A DNA stretch of 13,895 nt, from positions 1 through 13,895 of the forward strand of contig PGZG01000028.1 in the NCBI GenBank assembly GCA_002840115.1, given 5' to 3'. The translations under genes and the position numbers were made by a program. Origin of the DNA: Gammaproteobacteria bacterium HGW-Gammaproteobacteria-14 (lineage in GTDB: Bacteria; Pseudomonadota; Gammaproteobacteria; Pseudomonadales; Alcanivoracaceae). The notes beneath the pieces are model-generated. The model saw only the letters and a list, made by a program, of their open reading frames with translations, was not told where the DNA came from and ran no database searches. Below, piece by piece: positions 1-6,635 of the stretch (position 1 is the first letter of the stretch; each line of letters begins with the position of its first letter).

Positions 1-627
1 GCTTACCCGGCACAGATGTCCGGTGATGCGGTATGGACTGCGGTGGATAATTTCTCCGGGGCAACGGCACTGTCTCTGGCCGCTGAAGGGCAGATTGATT
101 ACAGCGCAGGGCTGACGGGCGTTGCCTATTCTAATGGCATGGTCGATTTGACCTGGATGCAAACAGCGTTGGGAGGCATTCAGGGCTCTATTGGCGAAAC
201 CTCTACATTGGCAATCGCCATCGGCGCTGCCATTCTGTTGATTACGCGCATTGCCAGCTGGCGAATCATGGTCGGCGTATTCCTTGGCATGTTAGCTATG
301 TCGGCATTGTTTAATGCGGTTGGCAGCCCGACTAACCCGATGTTTGCTATGCCCTGGTATTGGCACCTGACCATCGGTGGTTTTGCGTTTGGTATGGTTT
401 TCATGGCCACCGATCCGGTGTCCGCATCAATGACCAATACTGGAAAGTTTGTTTTCGGGGCGCTGATCGGGGTAATGACCGTACTGATCCGGGTCATTAA
501 CCCGGCATTCCCGGAAGGCATCATGCTGGCGATTCTTTTCTCTAACTTGTGTGCGCCCATGATTGATTACTTTGTGGTGCAGGCGAATGTGCGTCGTCGC
601 CTGCGTCGTACGGGAGGGGTCGCCTAA
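1..627 (+). CDS. nqrB: Na+-translocating NADH:quinone reductase subunit B (C-terminal part)
   Basis: The frame is open from the first base, so the gene is cut by the window edge; 208 residues remain of a protein usually about 400-415 long. NqrB is a membrane subunit of the Na+-pumping NADH:ubiquinone oxidoreductase. It carries a covalent FMN and lies on the electron path to quinone. The flavinylation motif D-N-F-S-G-A-T is visible, with the acceptor Thr as the 22nd residue of the fragment (codon 64-66). About five hydrophobic segments follow, with the family-typical stretch WYWHLTIGGFAFGMVFMATD near the middle. Its stop codon TAA shares one base with the ATG of nqrC, so the two are translationally coupled. 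Family assignment is firm from the motif, the membrane pattern and the gene order. Confidence 0.97.
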   Translation, partial: AYPAQMSGDAVWTAVDNFSGATALSLAAEGQIDYSAGLTGVAYSNGMVDLTWMQTALGGIQGSIGETSTLAIAIGAAILLITRIASWRIMVGVFLGMLAMSALFNAVGSPTNPMFAMPWYWHLTIGGFAFGMVFMATDPVSASMTNTGKFVFGALIGVMTVLIRVINPAFPEGIMLAILFSNLCAPMIDYFVVQANVRRRLRRTGGVA

Positions 628-1451
628 TGGCTATTAATAAAGATTCTGTTGGTGGAACCCTGCTGGTTGCTTTTCTGGTGTGCGTGGTTTGCGCAATCGT
701 TGTTGCTACAGCGGCCGTAGGCTTACGGCCACTGCAGGATGAAAACCGCGTATTGGATATGCGCATGAACGTCCTTCAGGCGGCGGGCCTTTATGAGCCG
801 GGTATGGATGTGAACGCTGCATTTGAGCGTATTCAGCGTCGTTTTGTGGATCTTGATACCGGTGAGTTTGTGGAGATGCCGGAAAGTTACGATCAGCGTC
901 GTGCTGCGCGTGATCCGGCAACCAGTTCGCGGCTGGCTTCCTCCGAGGATATCGCCTCGATTCGCAATCGTCCTGATGTTGCCGAGGTGTATTTGTCGGT
1001 GAGTGATGATGGTGATGTTCAGGTCATTATCCTGCCGGTAAGCGGTTATGGCCTGTGGTCTACGCTACACGGTTTTCTGGCATTAGGGTCAGACGTCAAC
1101 ACGGTGGTTGGTTTGGGCTTTTATGAGCATGCGGAAACGCCAGGGCTTGGCGGGGAAATTGATAACCCTCGCTGGAAGGGGATATGGCCTGGTAAGGAGC
1201 TGTATAACGACAGTGGTGACCTTGCCATTGAAGTGCTTAAAGGAACTGTGGACTCAGGTGCAGCCAGTGCGAAGCATCAGATTGATGGTCTGGCAGGCGC
1301 TACCCTGACCACCAAAGGTGTGGATAACCTGATTCAGTTCTGGCTCGGTAGTAAAGGTTTTGGTCCGTTTCTGGAGCGTCTGCGTTCGGCATCTACTAAC
1401 TCAGTGGATGACAGCGAAGACGATGAATTCACCGTGTCGGTTGTGAACTAA
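627..1451 (+). CDS. nqrC: Na+-translocating NADH:quinone reductase subunit C
   Basis: NqrC (274 aa) is the periplasm-facing subunit with a second covalent FMN and a single N-terminal membrane helix (about residues 11-34). The start overlaps the nqrB stop by one base and has a GGGAGGGG Shine-Dalgarno at 612-619. The C-terminal FMN-binding domain contains D-G-L-A-G-A-T-L-T-T, where Thr226 is the expected acceptor for ApbE-mediated phosphoester attachment of FMN. This matches Thr225 of the Vibrio cholerae protein. The residue three before the Thr is Ala, where the usual motif has Ser or Thr. After the conserved F-W-L-G-x-x-G-F-G-P-F-L segment there is a short acidic tail (D-D-S-E-D-D-E). nqrD follows after 12 bases. 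Identity is secure; only the effect of the motif change is open. Confidence 0.97.
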   Translation: MAINKDSVGGTLLVAFLVCVVCAIVVATAAVGLRPLQDENRVLDMRMNVLQAAGLYEPGMDVNAAFERIQRRFVDLDTGEFVEMPESYDQRRAARDPATSSRLASSEDIASIRNRPDVAEVYLSVSDDGDVQVIILPVSGYGLWSTLHGFLALGSDVNTVVGLGFYEHAETPGLGGEIDNPRWKGIWPGKELYNDSGDLAIEVLKGTVDSGAASAKHQIDGLAGATLTTKGVDNLIQFWLGSKGFGPFLERLRSASTNSVDDSEDDEFTVSVVN

Positions 1452-1463
1452 AGGAGAACGACA

Positions 1464-2135
1464 ATGGCAGAAGTCGCCAAGCCAAAAGATCTTTTGTTCA
1501 GGCCGATTCTGGACAATAACCCTATTGCGCTGCAGATTATTGGTATCTGTTCCGCGCTTGCGGTCACCACCAATCTCAATACCACGCTGACCATGTGTAT
1601 TGCGTTAACGGTGGTGGTGACCTTTTCAAACCTGTTCGTTAGCCTGATTCGCAATCAGATTCCGGGCAGCATTCGTATTATTGTGCAGATGACCATTATT
1701 GCTTCACTGGTCATTGTGGTGGATCAGTTCTTGCGAGCCTATGCCTATGATGTGAGTAAGCAGCTCTCGGTCTTCGTGGGCCTGATTATTACCAACTGTA
1801 TCGTGATGGGGCGTGCGGAAGCCTTTGCCATGAAGAATCCGCCGGTGCCTTCGTTGCTGGATGGTTTCGGTAACGGTCTGGGTTATAGCTTTGTGTTGTT
1901 GCTAGTCGGTTTCGCCCGCGAGCTGCTCGGTTCTGGCAGCCTGTTCGGTGTCACTATTATGGAAAAAGTGACGGAGGGTGGCTGGTACGTACCTAACGGC
2001 ATGATGTTGTTGCCGCCTAGTGCTTTCTTCCTGATTGGCTTTTTGATCTGGGCAATCCGCGCGGCGAAGACCGAGCAGGTGGAAGAAGACCAGTTCAAAA
2101 TTACCTCTAACTCACGCGTCAGCGACGCATTCTGA
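1464..2135 (+). CDS. nqrD: Na+-translocating NADH:quinone reductase subunit D
   Basis: NqrD (223 aa) is a six-helix membrane subunit that pairs with NqrE as inverted homologues. Together they hold an intramembrane Fe centre coordinated by four cysteines. The two NqrD ligands are visible as Cys29 (in I-I-G-I-C-S-A-L) and Cys112 (in I-I-T-N-C-I-V-M-G), the same numbering as in Vibrio cholerae NqrD. Further family signatures are P-I-L-D-N-N-P near residue 14 and the G-F-A-R-E-L-L-G-S-G segment around residues 149-158. The start is set by an AAGGAG Shine-Dalgarno at 1451-1456, which overlaps the nqrC stop codon. Length is slightly above the usual 205-215 because of a polar C-terminal tail. It is part of the nqr operon, with 13 bases to nqrE. 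Confidence 0.97.
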   Translation: MAEVAKPKDLLFRPILDNNPIALQIIGICSALAVTTNLNTTLTMCIALTVVVTFSNLFVSLIRNQIPGSIRIIVQMTIIASLVIVVDQFLRAYAYDVSKQLSVFVGLIITNCIVMGRAEAFAMKNPPVPSLLDGFGNGLGYSFVLLLVGFARELLGSGSLFGVTIMEKVTEGGWYVPNGMMLLPPSAFFLIGFLIWAIRAAKTEQVEEDQFKITSNSRVSDAF

Positions 2136-2148
2136 CGGGGAGTGAGAC

Positions 2149-2769
2149 ATGTTTGAACATTATCTGAGTCTGTTTATCCGCGCGGTGTTTGTTGAAAACA
2201 TGGCGTTGGCGTTCTTCCTGGGTATGTGTACCTTTATCGCTGTATCGAAAAAGGTGGAAACCTCTTTCGGTCTCGGTGTCGCCGTCATTGTCGTGCTGTT
2301 GATTACCGTGCCGGTGAACAACTTGATATTGCACAACTTGCTGAGTGAAGGTGCGTTGGCCTGGACTGGCGTTGAGGCTCTGCAGAAACTGGATTTGCGG
2401 TTTTTGGGCTTGCTGAGTTATATCGGCGTGATTGCCGCCATGGTGCAGATACTTGAGATGGTGCTGGATAAATATGTGCCAGCGCTCTACAACGCGCTGG
2501 GTATTTTCTTACCATTGATTACCGTGAACTGCGCTATTCTGGGTGCCTCCCTGTTCATGGTAGAGCGTGACTACTCCTTCACGGAGTCGGTGGTATACGG
2601 TGGTGGTGCTGGCGTCGGCTGGGCTCTGGCAATCGTGCTGTTAGCGGGTATCCGTGAAAAGCTCAAGTACAGTGATGTACCCGATGGTCTGAAAGGGCTG
2701 GGCATTACCTTTATCGTGGTGGGCCTGATGTCTCTCGGCTTTATGTCGTTCTCCGGCGTACAGCTGTAA
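2149..2769 (+). CDS. nqrE: Na+-translocating NADH:quinone reductase subunit E
   Basis: NqrE (206 aa) is the NqrD-like membrane subunit that supplies the other two cysteine ligands of the Fe centre. Here they are Cys27 (F-L-G-M-C-T-F) and Cys128 (L-I-T-V-N-C-A-I-L-G). Vibrio NqrE uses about residues 26 and 120. The offset comes from one extra N-terminal residue and a longer loop of about seven residues around 62-80 (H-N-L-L-S-E-G-A-L-A-W-T-G). Conserved blocks include V-P-V-N-N, Y-N-A-L-G-I-F-L-P, A-G-I-R-E-K, Y-S-D-V-P and the C-terminal G-F-M-S-F-S-G-V-Q-L. A GGGGAG Shine-Dalgarno lies about eight bases before the ATG. It lies 16 bases before nqrF. Confidence 0.97.
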   Translation: MFEHYLSLFIRAVFVENMALAFFLGMCTFIAVSKKVETSFGLGVAVIVVLLITVPVNNLILHNLLSEGALAWTGVEALQKLDLRFLGLLSYIGVIAAMVQILEMVLDKYVPALYNALGIFLPLITVNCAILGASLFMVERDYSFTESVVYGGGAGVGWALAIVLLAGIREKLKYSDVPDGLKGLGITFIVVGLMSLGFMSFSGVQL

Positions 2770-2785
2770 CCGAGGGAGTAGCGCT

Positions 2786-4018
2786 ATGTTTAATTTCGAA
2801 ATTGCATTCAGTGTGGTCATGTTTACTGGCGTCGTTCTGGCGCTGGTGCTGATCATTCTTGCTGCCCGTTCTAAGCTGGTTAGTACGGGCAGCGTTCATA
2901 TTGATGTGAACGGCGATGCTGAAAAAAGTATTGATGTGGCCGCCGGTGACAAGCTACTGCAGACGCTGGCGACCAAGGGTATTTTCCTGTCCTCCGCCTG
3001 TGGTGGCGGTGGGACCTGTGCCCAGTGCAAGTGTAAGGTTCTGGAAGGTGGAGGTGATATTCTGCCTACCGAAGAGGGCCACTTTACCAAGCGTGAAATT
3101 CGAGATGGTTGGCGTTTATCCTGTCAGGTGGCGGTTAAGCAGGATATGAAGGTTGAGGTTCCGGAAGAATTTTTCGGTGTGAAGAAATGGGAATGTGAAG
3201 TTATCTCCAATGATAACGTCGCCACCTTTATCAAGGAGCTGGTGCTGAAGCTGCCGGAAGGTGAGGTGGTTGACTTCCGCGCAGGTGGTTATGTTCAGCT
3301 GGAGGCTCCTCCTTACGATATCTCTTTTAAAGATTTTGATATTGGTCCGGAATACCGTGCTGACTGGGAGCGTTTCAAGTTTTTTGACTTGAAAGCGAAA
3401 AACGAAGAGACCGTAATTCGCGCTTACTCCATGGCAAACTATCCGGATGAGCGCGGTCTGCTGAAGTTTAATATTCGTATTGCTACGCCACCTCCGGGAC
3501 AGCCCAATATTCAGCCTGGCCTGATGAGTTCTTTTGTGTTTAACCTGAAGCCCGGTGACAAGATTACGGTATTCGGCCCGTTTGGTGAGTTTTTTGCCAA
3601 AGAGACCGAGGCCGAGATGGTGTTTGTCGGTGGTGGTGCAGGTATGGCACCGATGCGCTCACATATTTTTGATCAGCTCAAGCGACTTGGTTCCAAGCGC
3701 AAGATCAGCTTCTGGTATGGTGCTCGCTCTGTGCGTGAAACTTTCTACGCGGACGAGTACGACAAGCTGGCCGAAGAAAATGATAACTTTGAATGGCACC
3801 TGGCGCTTTCGGATCCCCAGCCGGAAGATAACTGGCAAGGTCTGACAGGGTTTATTCATAATGTGCTTTATGAGCAATACCTGAAAAACCATCCCGCCCC
3901 GGAAGATTGCGAGTTCTATATGTGTGGTCCGCCGATGATGAATGCGGCGGTCATCAAGATGCTGGAGGATCTGGGTGTCGAGCGTGAAAATATTTTGCTG
4001 GATGACTTCGGTGGTTAA
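2786..4018 (+). CDS. nqrF: Na+-translocating NADH:quinone reductase subunit F (NADH dehydrogenase subunit)
   Basis: NqrF (410 aa) is the electron entry point. It oxidises NADH in the cytoplasm and passes electrons through FAD and a [2Fe-2S] cluster. The N-terminal helix (about residues 6-27) anchors it. The ferredoxin domain shows the four cluster cysteines Cys72, Cys78, Cys81 and Cys113, in the pattern C-G-G-G-G-T-C-A-Q-C. The FAD-binding motif R-A-Y-S-M lies near residue 212, and the NAD(P)-binding G-G-G-A-G-M-A-P-M-R near 284. The C-terminal C-G-P-P-M-M-N and the terminal L-L-D-D-F-G-G are typical of the family. A GAGGGAG Shine-Dalgarno precedes the ATG. This is the last structural subunit; apbE and nqrM, which mature the complex, follow on the same strand. 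Confidence 0.98.
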   Translation: MFNFEIAFSVVMFTGVVLALVLIILAARSKLVSTGSVHIDVNGDAEKSIDVAAGDKLLQTLATKGIFLSSACGGGGTCAQCKCKVLEGGGDILPTEEGHFTKREIRDGWRLSCQVAVKQDMKVEVPEEFFGVKKWECEVISNDNVATFIKELVLKLPEGEVVDFRAGGYVQLEAPPYDISFKDFDIGPEYRADWERFKFFDLKAKNEETVIRAYSMANYPDERGLLKFNIRIATPPPGQPNIQPGLMSSFVFNLKPGDKITVFGPFGEFFAKETEAEMVFVGGGAGMAPMRSHIFDQLKRLGSKRKISFWYGARSVRETFYADEYDKLAEENDNFEWHLALSDPQPEDNWQGLTGFIHNVLYEQYLKNHPAPEDCEFYMCGPPMMNAAVIKMLEDLGVERENILLDDFGG

Positions 4019-5105
4019 GTTCGAACGCAGGAGAGCTGATGGAACAGCTCACCGCAGCAAACAGGGCCTTCGGGCCCTGTTTGCTGTCTATATGATGTTG
4101 ATGTTGGCGGCGTGTGAGCAGCCCCAGAGAATGCATTTGATCAGTGGTGCCACCATGGGCACCACCTGGTCCGTTAAGGTGGTGGATTTGCCGCCTGGGG
4201 TGACTCTGGTGCTGCTGCGTCAGGATATCGAGTTGCTGCTGGAGTCGATTAATCGGCAGATGAGCACCTACCGCCCTGATTCTGATATCTCTCGCTTTAA
4301 CAGTGCTGATACTGAAACCTGGCAAGTGGTGCCGCCGGATTTCTGGCGCGTGGCAACATACTCATTGATGTTGGCGTCGGATACCGACGGTGCTTTTGAT
4401 CCGACGGTGGGCCCACTGGTGAATGCGTGGGGTTTTGGTCCTGAGTCATCCACGGAAGGCGGGCCGGATGCGGCAGCCCTGAAGGCGGCGCAGGCCCGTG
4501 TTGGTTGGCAGCGTGTGTTACGTAATGAGGCGGATCAGGCGTTGTTTCAGCCGGGTGATGTGTATCTTGATCTCTCTGCCACTGCAAAAGGCTATGCGGT
4601 GGATAAAGTGATGGAGCTATTGCTGGGTCGAGGTGTCAAAAACGCACTGGTAGAGATTGGCGGCGATCTGCGCGGTCATGGCGTCAGGCCGGATGGTCAG
4701 CCCTGGCGTATTGCGGTTGAGAAGCCGCTGCCGGGCGTGCGTGAGATTGCCCATGTGCTGAATGTGGGTGATGTTGCTGTGGCGACCTCGGGTGATTATC
4801 GCAACTATATTCCGGAAAGCGACGTTGCTGCAGGTGGCAAGCGCCGCTCTCACCTGATTGACCCGCGTCGCGGAGAGCCCGTCGAGCATGGTATTGTGTC
4901 TGTGACGGTGATTCATGAGCGCTGCCTGGAGGCGGATGGCCTGGCCACCGCGCTGTCCGTGCTTGACCCGGATGAGGGTATGGCCTACGCCGATAAGAGA
5001 AAGTTGGCGGTGCTGCTGATGGTCCAGACAGCAGCAGGGCTAGAGCAACGCATGACGCCGCAGTTTCAACAGTATTTGGCAGACCAGCCGTATTCGGCAG
5101 ATTAG
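4011..5105 (+). CDS. apbE: FAD:protein FMN transferase ApbE (lipoprotein)
   Basis: ApbE uses FAD to attach FMN covalently to Thr in D-x-x-(S/T)-G-A-T motifs; here NqrB and NqrC are the obvious substrates. The protein has a lipobox L-A-A-C, so it should be an envelope lipoprotein. Family motifs follow: S-G-A-T-M-G-T-T-W near residue 45, D-L-S-A-T-A-K-G-Y-A-V-D-K at 187-199, E-I-G-G-D-L-R at 215-221, H-L-I-D-P-R, and E-A-D-G-L-A-T-A-L with metal-binding Asp309 and Thr313. The start is uncertain. GTG at 4011 overlaps nqrF by eight bases and gives 364 aa with a basic n-region, hydrophobic core and lipid Cys35, but it has no good Shine-Dalgarno. ATG at 4092 would leave too short a signal peptide. 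An out-of-frame ATG at 4039 has the best Shine-Dalgarno. Gene identity is secure; the start is not. Confidence 0.93.
   Translation: MVKFERRRADGTAHRSKQGLRALFAVYMMLMLAACEQPQRMHLISGATMGTTWSVKVVDLPPGVTLVLLRQDIELLLESINRQMSTYRPDSDISRFNSADTETWQVVPPDFWRVATYSLMLASDTDGAFDPTVGPLVNAWGFGPESSTEGGPDAAALKAAQARVGWQRVLRNEADQALFQPGDVYLDLSATAKGYAVDKVMELLLGRGVKNALVEIGGDLRGHGVRPDGQPWRIAVEKPLPGVREIAHVLNVGDVAVATSGDYRNYIPESDVAAGGKRRSHLIDPRRGEPVEHGIVSVTVIHERCLEADGLATALSVLDPDEGMAYADKRKLAVLLMVQTAAGLEQRMTPQFQQYLADQPYSAD
4039..4095 (+). CDS. possible 18-residue leader ORF between nqrF and apbE
   Basis: An AGGAGA Shine-Dalgarno (4028-4033) stands five bases before this ATG, the strongest initiation signal in the junction. 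The frame encodes MEQLTAANRAFGPCLLSI and stops with TGA at 4093-4095. That stop overlaps the in-frame apbE ATG at 4092 in an ATGA arrangement typical of translational coupling. Most of the frame lies inside the 14-bp hairpin at 4055-4086, so ribosomes on it would melt the hairpin. I do not recognise the peptide. It may be a coupling leader, a chance ORF, or a sign that the true apbE start is misread because of a frameshift or sequence error. Confidence 0.3.
   Translation: MEQLTAANRAFGPCLLSI
4055..4086 (+). terminator. 14-bp UUCG-capped hairpin in the nqrF-apbE junction (possible attenuator)
   Basis: CAGCAAACAGGGCC at 4055-4068 and its exact reverse complement GGCCCTGTTTGCTG at 4073-4086 flank a TTCG tetraloop. 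A G-T pair (4054/4087) can extend the stem. The core resembles gammaproteobacterial intrinsic terminators, but the following T tract is degenerate (TCTATATGATG), so termination is probably partial at most. It begins 37 bases after the nqrF stop. It could reduce transcription into apbE-nqrM, stabilise the 3' end of nqrA-F mRNA, or mask apbE initiation. The hairpin itself is certain; its function is inferred. Confidence 0.5.
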
Positions 5106-5147
5106 TGGTTTTGGTAGACCGGCAGTTTTGGCAAAAGAGGTGCGCTG

Positions 5148-5387
5148 ATGTTTGAAACCATTCTTGCTTCTATTGTGGTGATGGGTCTGTTGATTGCGGC
5201 CATGGCGGTTGGTGTGATTTTCGCGAACAAGCCGATCAAGGGCTCCTGTGGCGGGTTGAACAATCTCGGCATGAAAGAGAACTGCGAAATTTGCGGTGGC
5301 CAGCCGAGCAAATGTGATGAGCAGGTTAAGGCGGCGGCTGGTAAACCGGTTCCCCAGGCCTACGACGCAAACAAGCGTACCTTCTGA
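5148..5387 (+). CDS. nqrM: Na+-NQR maturation protein NqrM (DUF539)
   Basis: This is a 79-residue protein with one N-terminal membrane helix (about residues 5-25) followed by a short soluble tail with four cysteines: Cys34, Cys46, Cys49 and Cys56. They lie in the family pattern G-S-C-G-G-L, then C-E-I-C-G-G and K-C. NqrM is known to be required for assembling active Na+-NQR, and is thought to deliver iron for the Cys4 centre shared by NqrD and NqrE. It sits 42 bases after apbE, the usual position at the end of nqr operons, with an AGAGGTG Shine-Dalgarno before the ATG. Its presence supports a Na+-NQR rather than an Rnf complex. Confidence 0.95.
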   Translation: MFETILASIVVMGLLIAAMAVGVIFANKPIKGSCGGLNNLGMKENCEICGGQPSKCDEQVKAAAGKPVPQAYDANKRTF

Positions 5388-5433
5388 ACTCCGCAACCCC
5401 TCTTTTCCCGCATCGCGATGTGACTGCCGCTCC

Positions 5434-5442
5434 TGCTATGAT
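5434..5442 (+). promoter_or_regulatory. possible extended -10 promoter for the patatin gene
   Basis: TGCTATGAT matches an extended sigma-70 -10 element (TGn plus TATGAT, five of six consensus bases). No convincing -35 box is visible 16-18 bases upstream. Initiation would fall near 5449, leaving a leader of roughly 23 bases that keeps the AAGGAG at 5461. A 10-bp perfect palindrome, CATCGCGATG, lies just upstream at 5411-5420 and could be an operator or chance. This would let the phospholipase gene be expressed apart from the nqr operon. Confidence 0.35.
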
Positions 5443-5471
5443 CGTTGCATCATGGAGTCCAAGGAGCGGTG

Positions 5472-6611
5472 GTGTCCCTGCATAAGAAAAAAACCGGTTT
5501 GATTCTGTCCGGCGGTGGCGCCAGAGCGGCCTATCAGGTGGGTGTGCTGATGGCGATTGCTGATATGGTGCCACGGGGAACCCGCAACCCGTTCCCGGTG
5601 ATTTGTGGTACCTCGGCAGGGGCCTTGAATGCAGCGGCACTATCGGCCAATGCGCACAACTATCGGATGGCGGTGAAGGGGCTGGAGCGGGTCTGGTCAA
5701 ACATTACCGCAGAGCAGGTATACCGCACGGACCTCTACGCCTTTGTCCGCTCCCTGTTGCGTTGGGCTGTGAGCGGGGTGGTGTCCGGGAATACGCCCGT
5801 CAACAGCGCGTTGCTGGACAGTGCTCCGCTGAGCAAGCTGTTGAATCTTGTGATCAGCTTTGATCGCATTCAGCAGAGTCTGGATAACGGTGATCTGGAC
5901 GCGTTGTCGATCAGTGCTACCAGCTATGCCAATGGGGAATCCATTGCCTTCTTTCAGGGGCGAGAAGAGTTACAGGGCTGGCAACGTGCCCGCCGCATCG
6001 GTCGCCCAGCTCGAATTCAGGCCCACCATTTACTGGCGTCTTCCGCGATTCCCATCCTGTTTCCCGCCGTTGAGGTGGAGGGGCGTTACTATGGTGATGG
6101 TGCCGTGCGGCAATTGGCGCCGATCAGTCCGGCATTACATCTGGGGGCGGAGCGGGTGCTGGTAATCGGGGTTTCCGGTAATACCAGTGCCAGCCATCAG
6201 CGGGAGGTGGCGGGTTATCCCTCGTTAGCGCAGGTGTTGGGGCATATTCTGAACAGTGTATTTGTGGATACTCTGGAAGGGGATGTGGAACGTCTTGAGC
6301 GGATTAATAAAACGATTACCGCCATTCCCGCCGAGCAAAGAGCGAAAAATGATATTCAATTACGTGAAGTTGACGTGTTGAAAATTTACCCATCTCAACC
6401 CATTGATGAGATTGCCGCCGGGCATATTCAGGAGCTGCCGAAAACCCTGCGCTTTTTCCTCCGAGGCTCCGGTGCCACTCGGTCCCCCGGGGCGGCGGCA
6501 GTGAGTTATTTGCTGTTTGAGCCGGGCTTTACCCGCAACCTGATCTCGCTGGGGTTTCGTGACGCCATGGAGCGCGAGGACGAGCTGCGTCAGTTCCTCA
6601 GTATTCCCTGA
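5472..6611 (+). CDS. patatin-like phospholipase
   Basis: This is a patatin-family serine lipid acyl hydrolase. From the GTG start at 5472 (379 aa) the oxyanion-hole motif G-G-G-A-R-A-A-Y lies at residues 14-21, the nucleophile motif G-T-S-A-G at 46-50 with catalytic Ser48, and the second dyad residue Asp209 in D-G-A at 209-211. All three catalytic elements are intact. No signal peptide precedes the domain, so the enzyme is probably cytoplasmic or at the inner face of the membrane. The C-terminal part (about 290-379) has no motif I recognise. The start was chosen because AAGGAG at 5461-5466 is five bases away; GTG at 5469 and TTG at 5445 are poorer options. The gene follows nqrM by 84 bases and converges with the phosphodiesterase gene. 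The lipid substrate is not evident. Confidence 0.9.
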   Translation: MSLHKKKTGLILSGGGARAAYQVGVLMAIADMVPRGTRNPFPVICGTSAGALNAAALSANAHNYRMAVKGLERVWSNITAEQVYRTDLYAFVRSLLRWAVSGVVSGNTPVNSALLDSAPLSKLLNLVISFDRIQQSLDNGDLDALSISATSYANGESIAFFQGREELQGWQRARRIGRPARIQAHHLLASSAIPILFPAVEVEGRYYGDGAVRQLAPISPALHLGAERVLVIGVSGNTSASHQREVAGYPSLAQVLGHILNSVFVDTLEGDVERLERINKTITAIPAEQRAKNDIQLREVDVLKIYPSQPIDEIAAGHIQELPKTLRFFLRGSGATRSPGAAAVSYLLFEPGFTRNLISLGFRDAMEREDELRQFLSIP

Positions 6612-6635
6612 GCTGGTTTTCTGACGATTGCCTGA

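Noticed and set aside
4617..4916. Minus-strand 99-codon open frame inside apbE
   Set aside because: It lies wholly within a well-supported gene, has His/Arg/Thr-rich low-quality composition, and shows no family motif. It is a reading-frame shadow.
1..5387. Rnf complex instead of Na+-NQR
   Set aside because: NqrF with ferredoxin plus FAD/NAD domains, ApbE next to NqrM, and NqrB/NqrC order are specific to Na+-NQR; RnfB and RnfC types are missing.
6612..6635. Bidirectional terminator between the convergent patatin and phosphodiesterase genes
   Set aside because: The 24-base gap contains a short T run but no stable inverted repeat.
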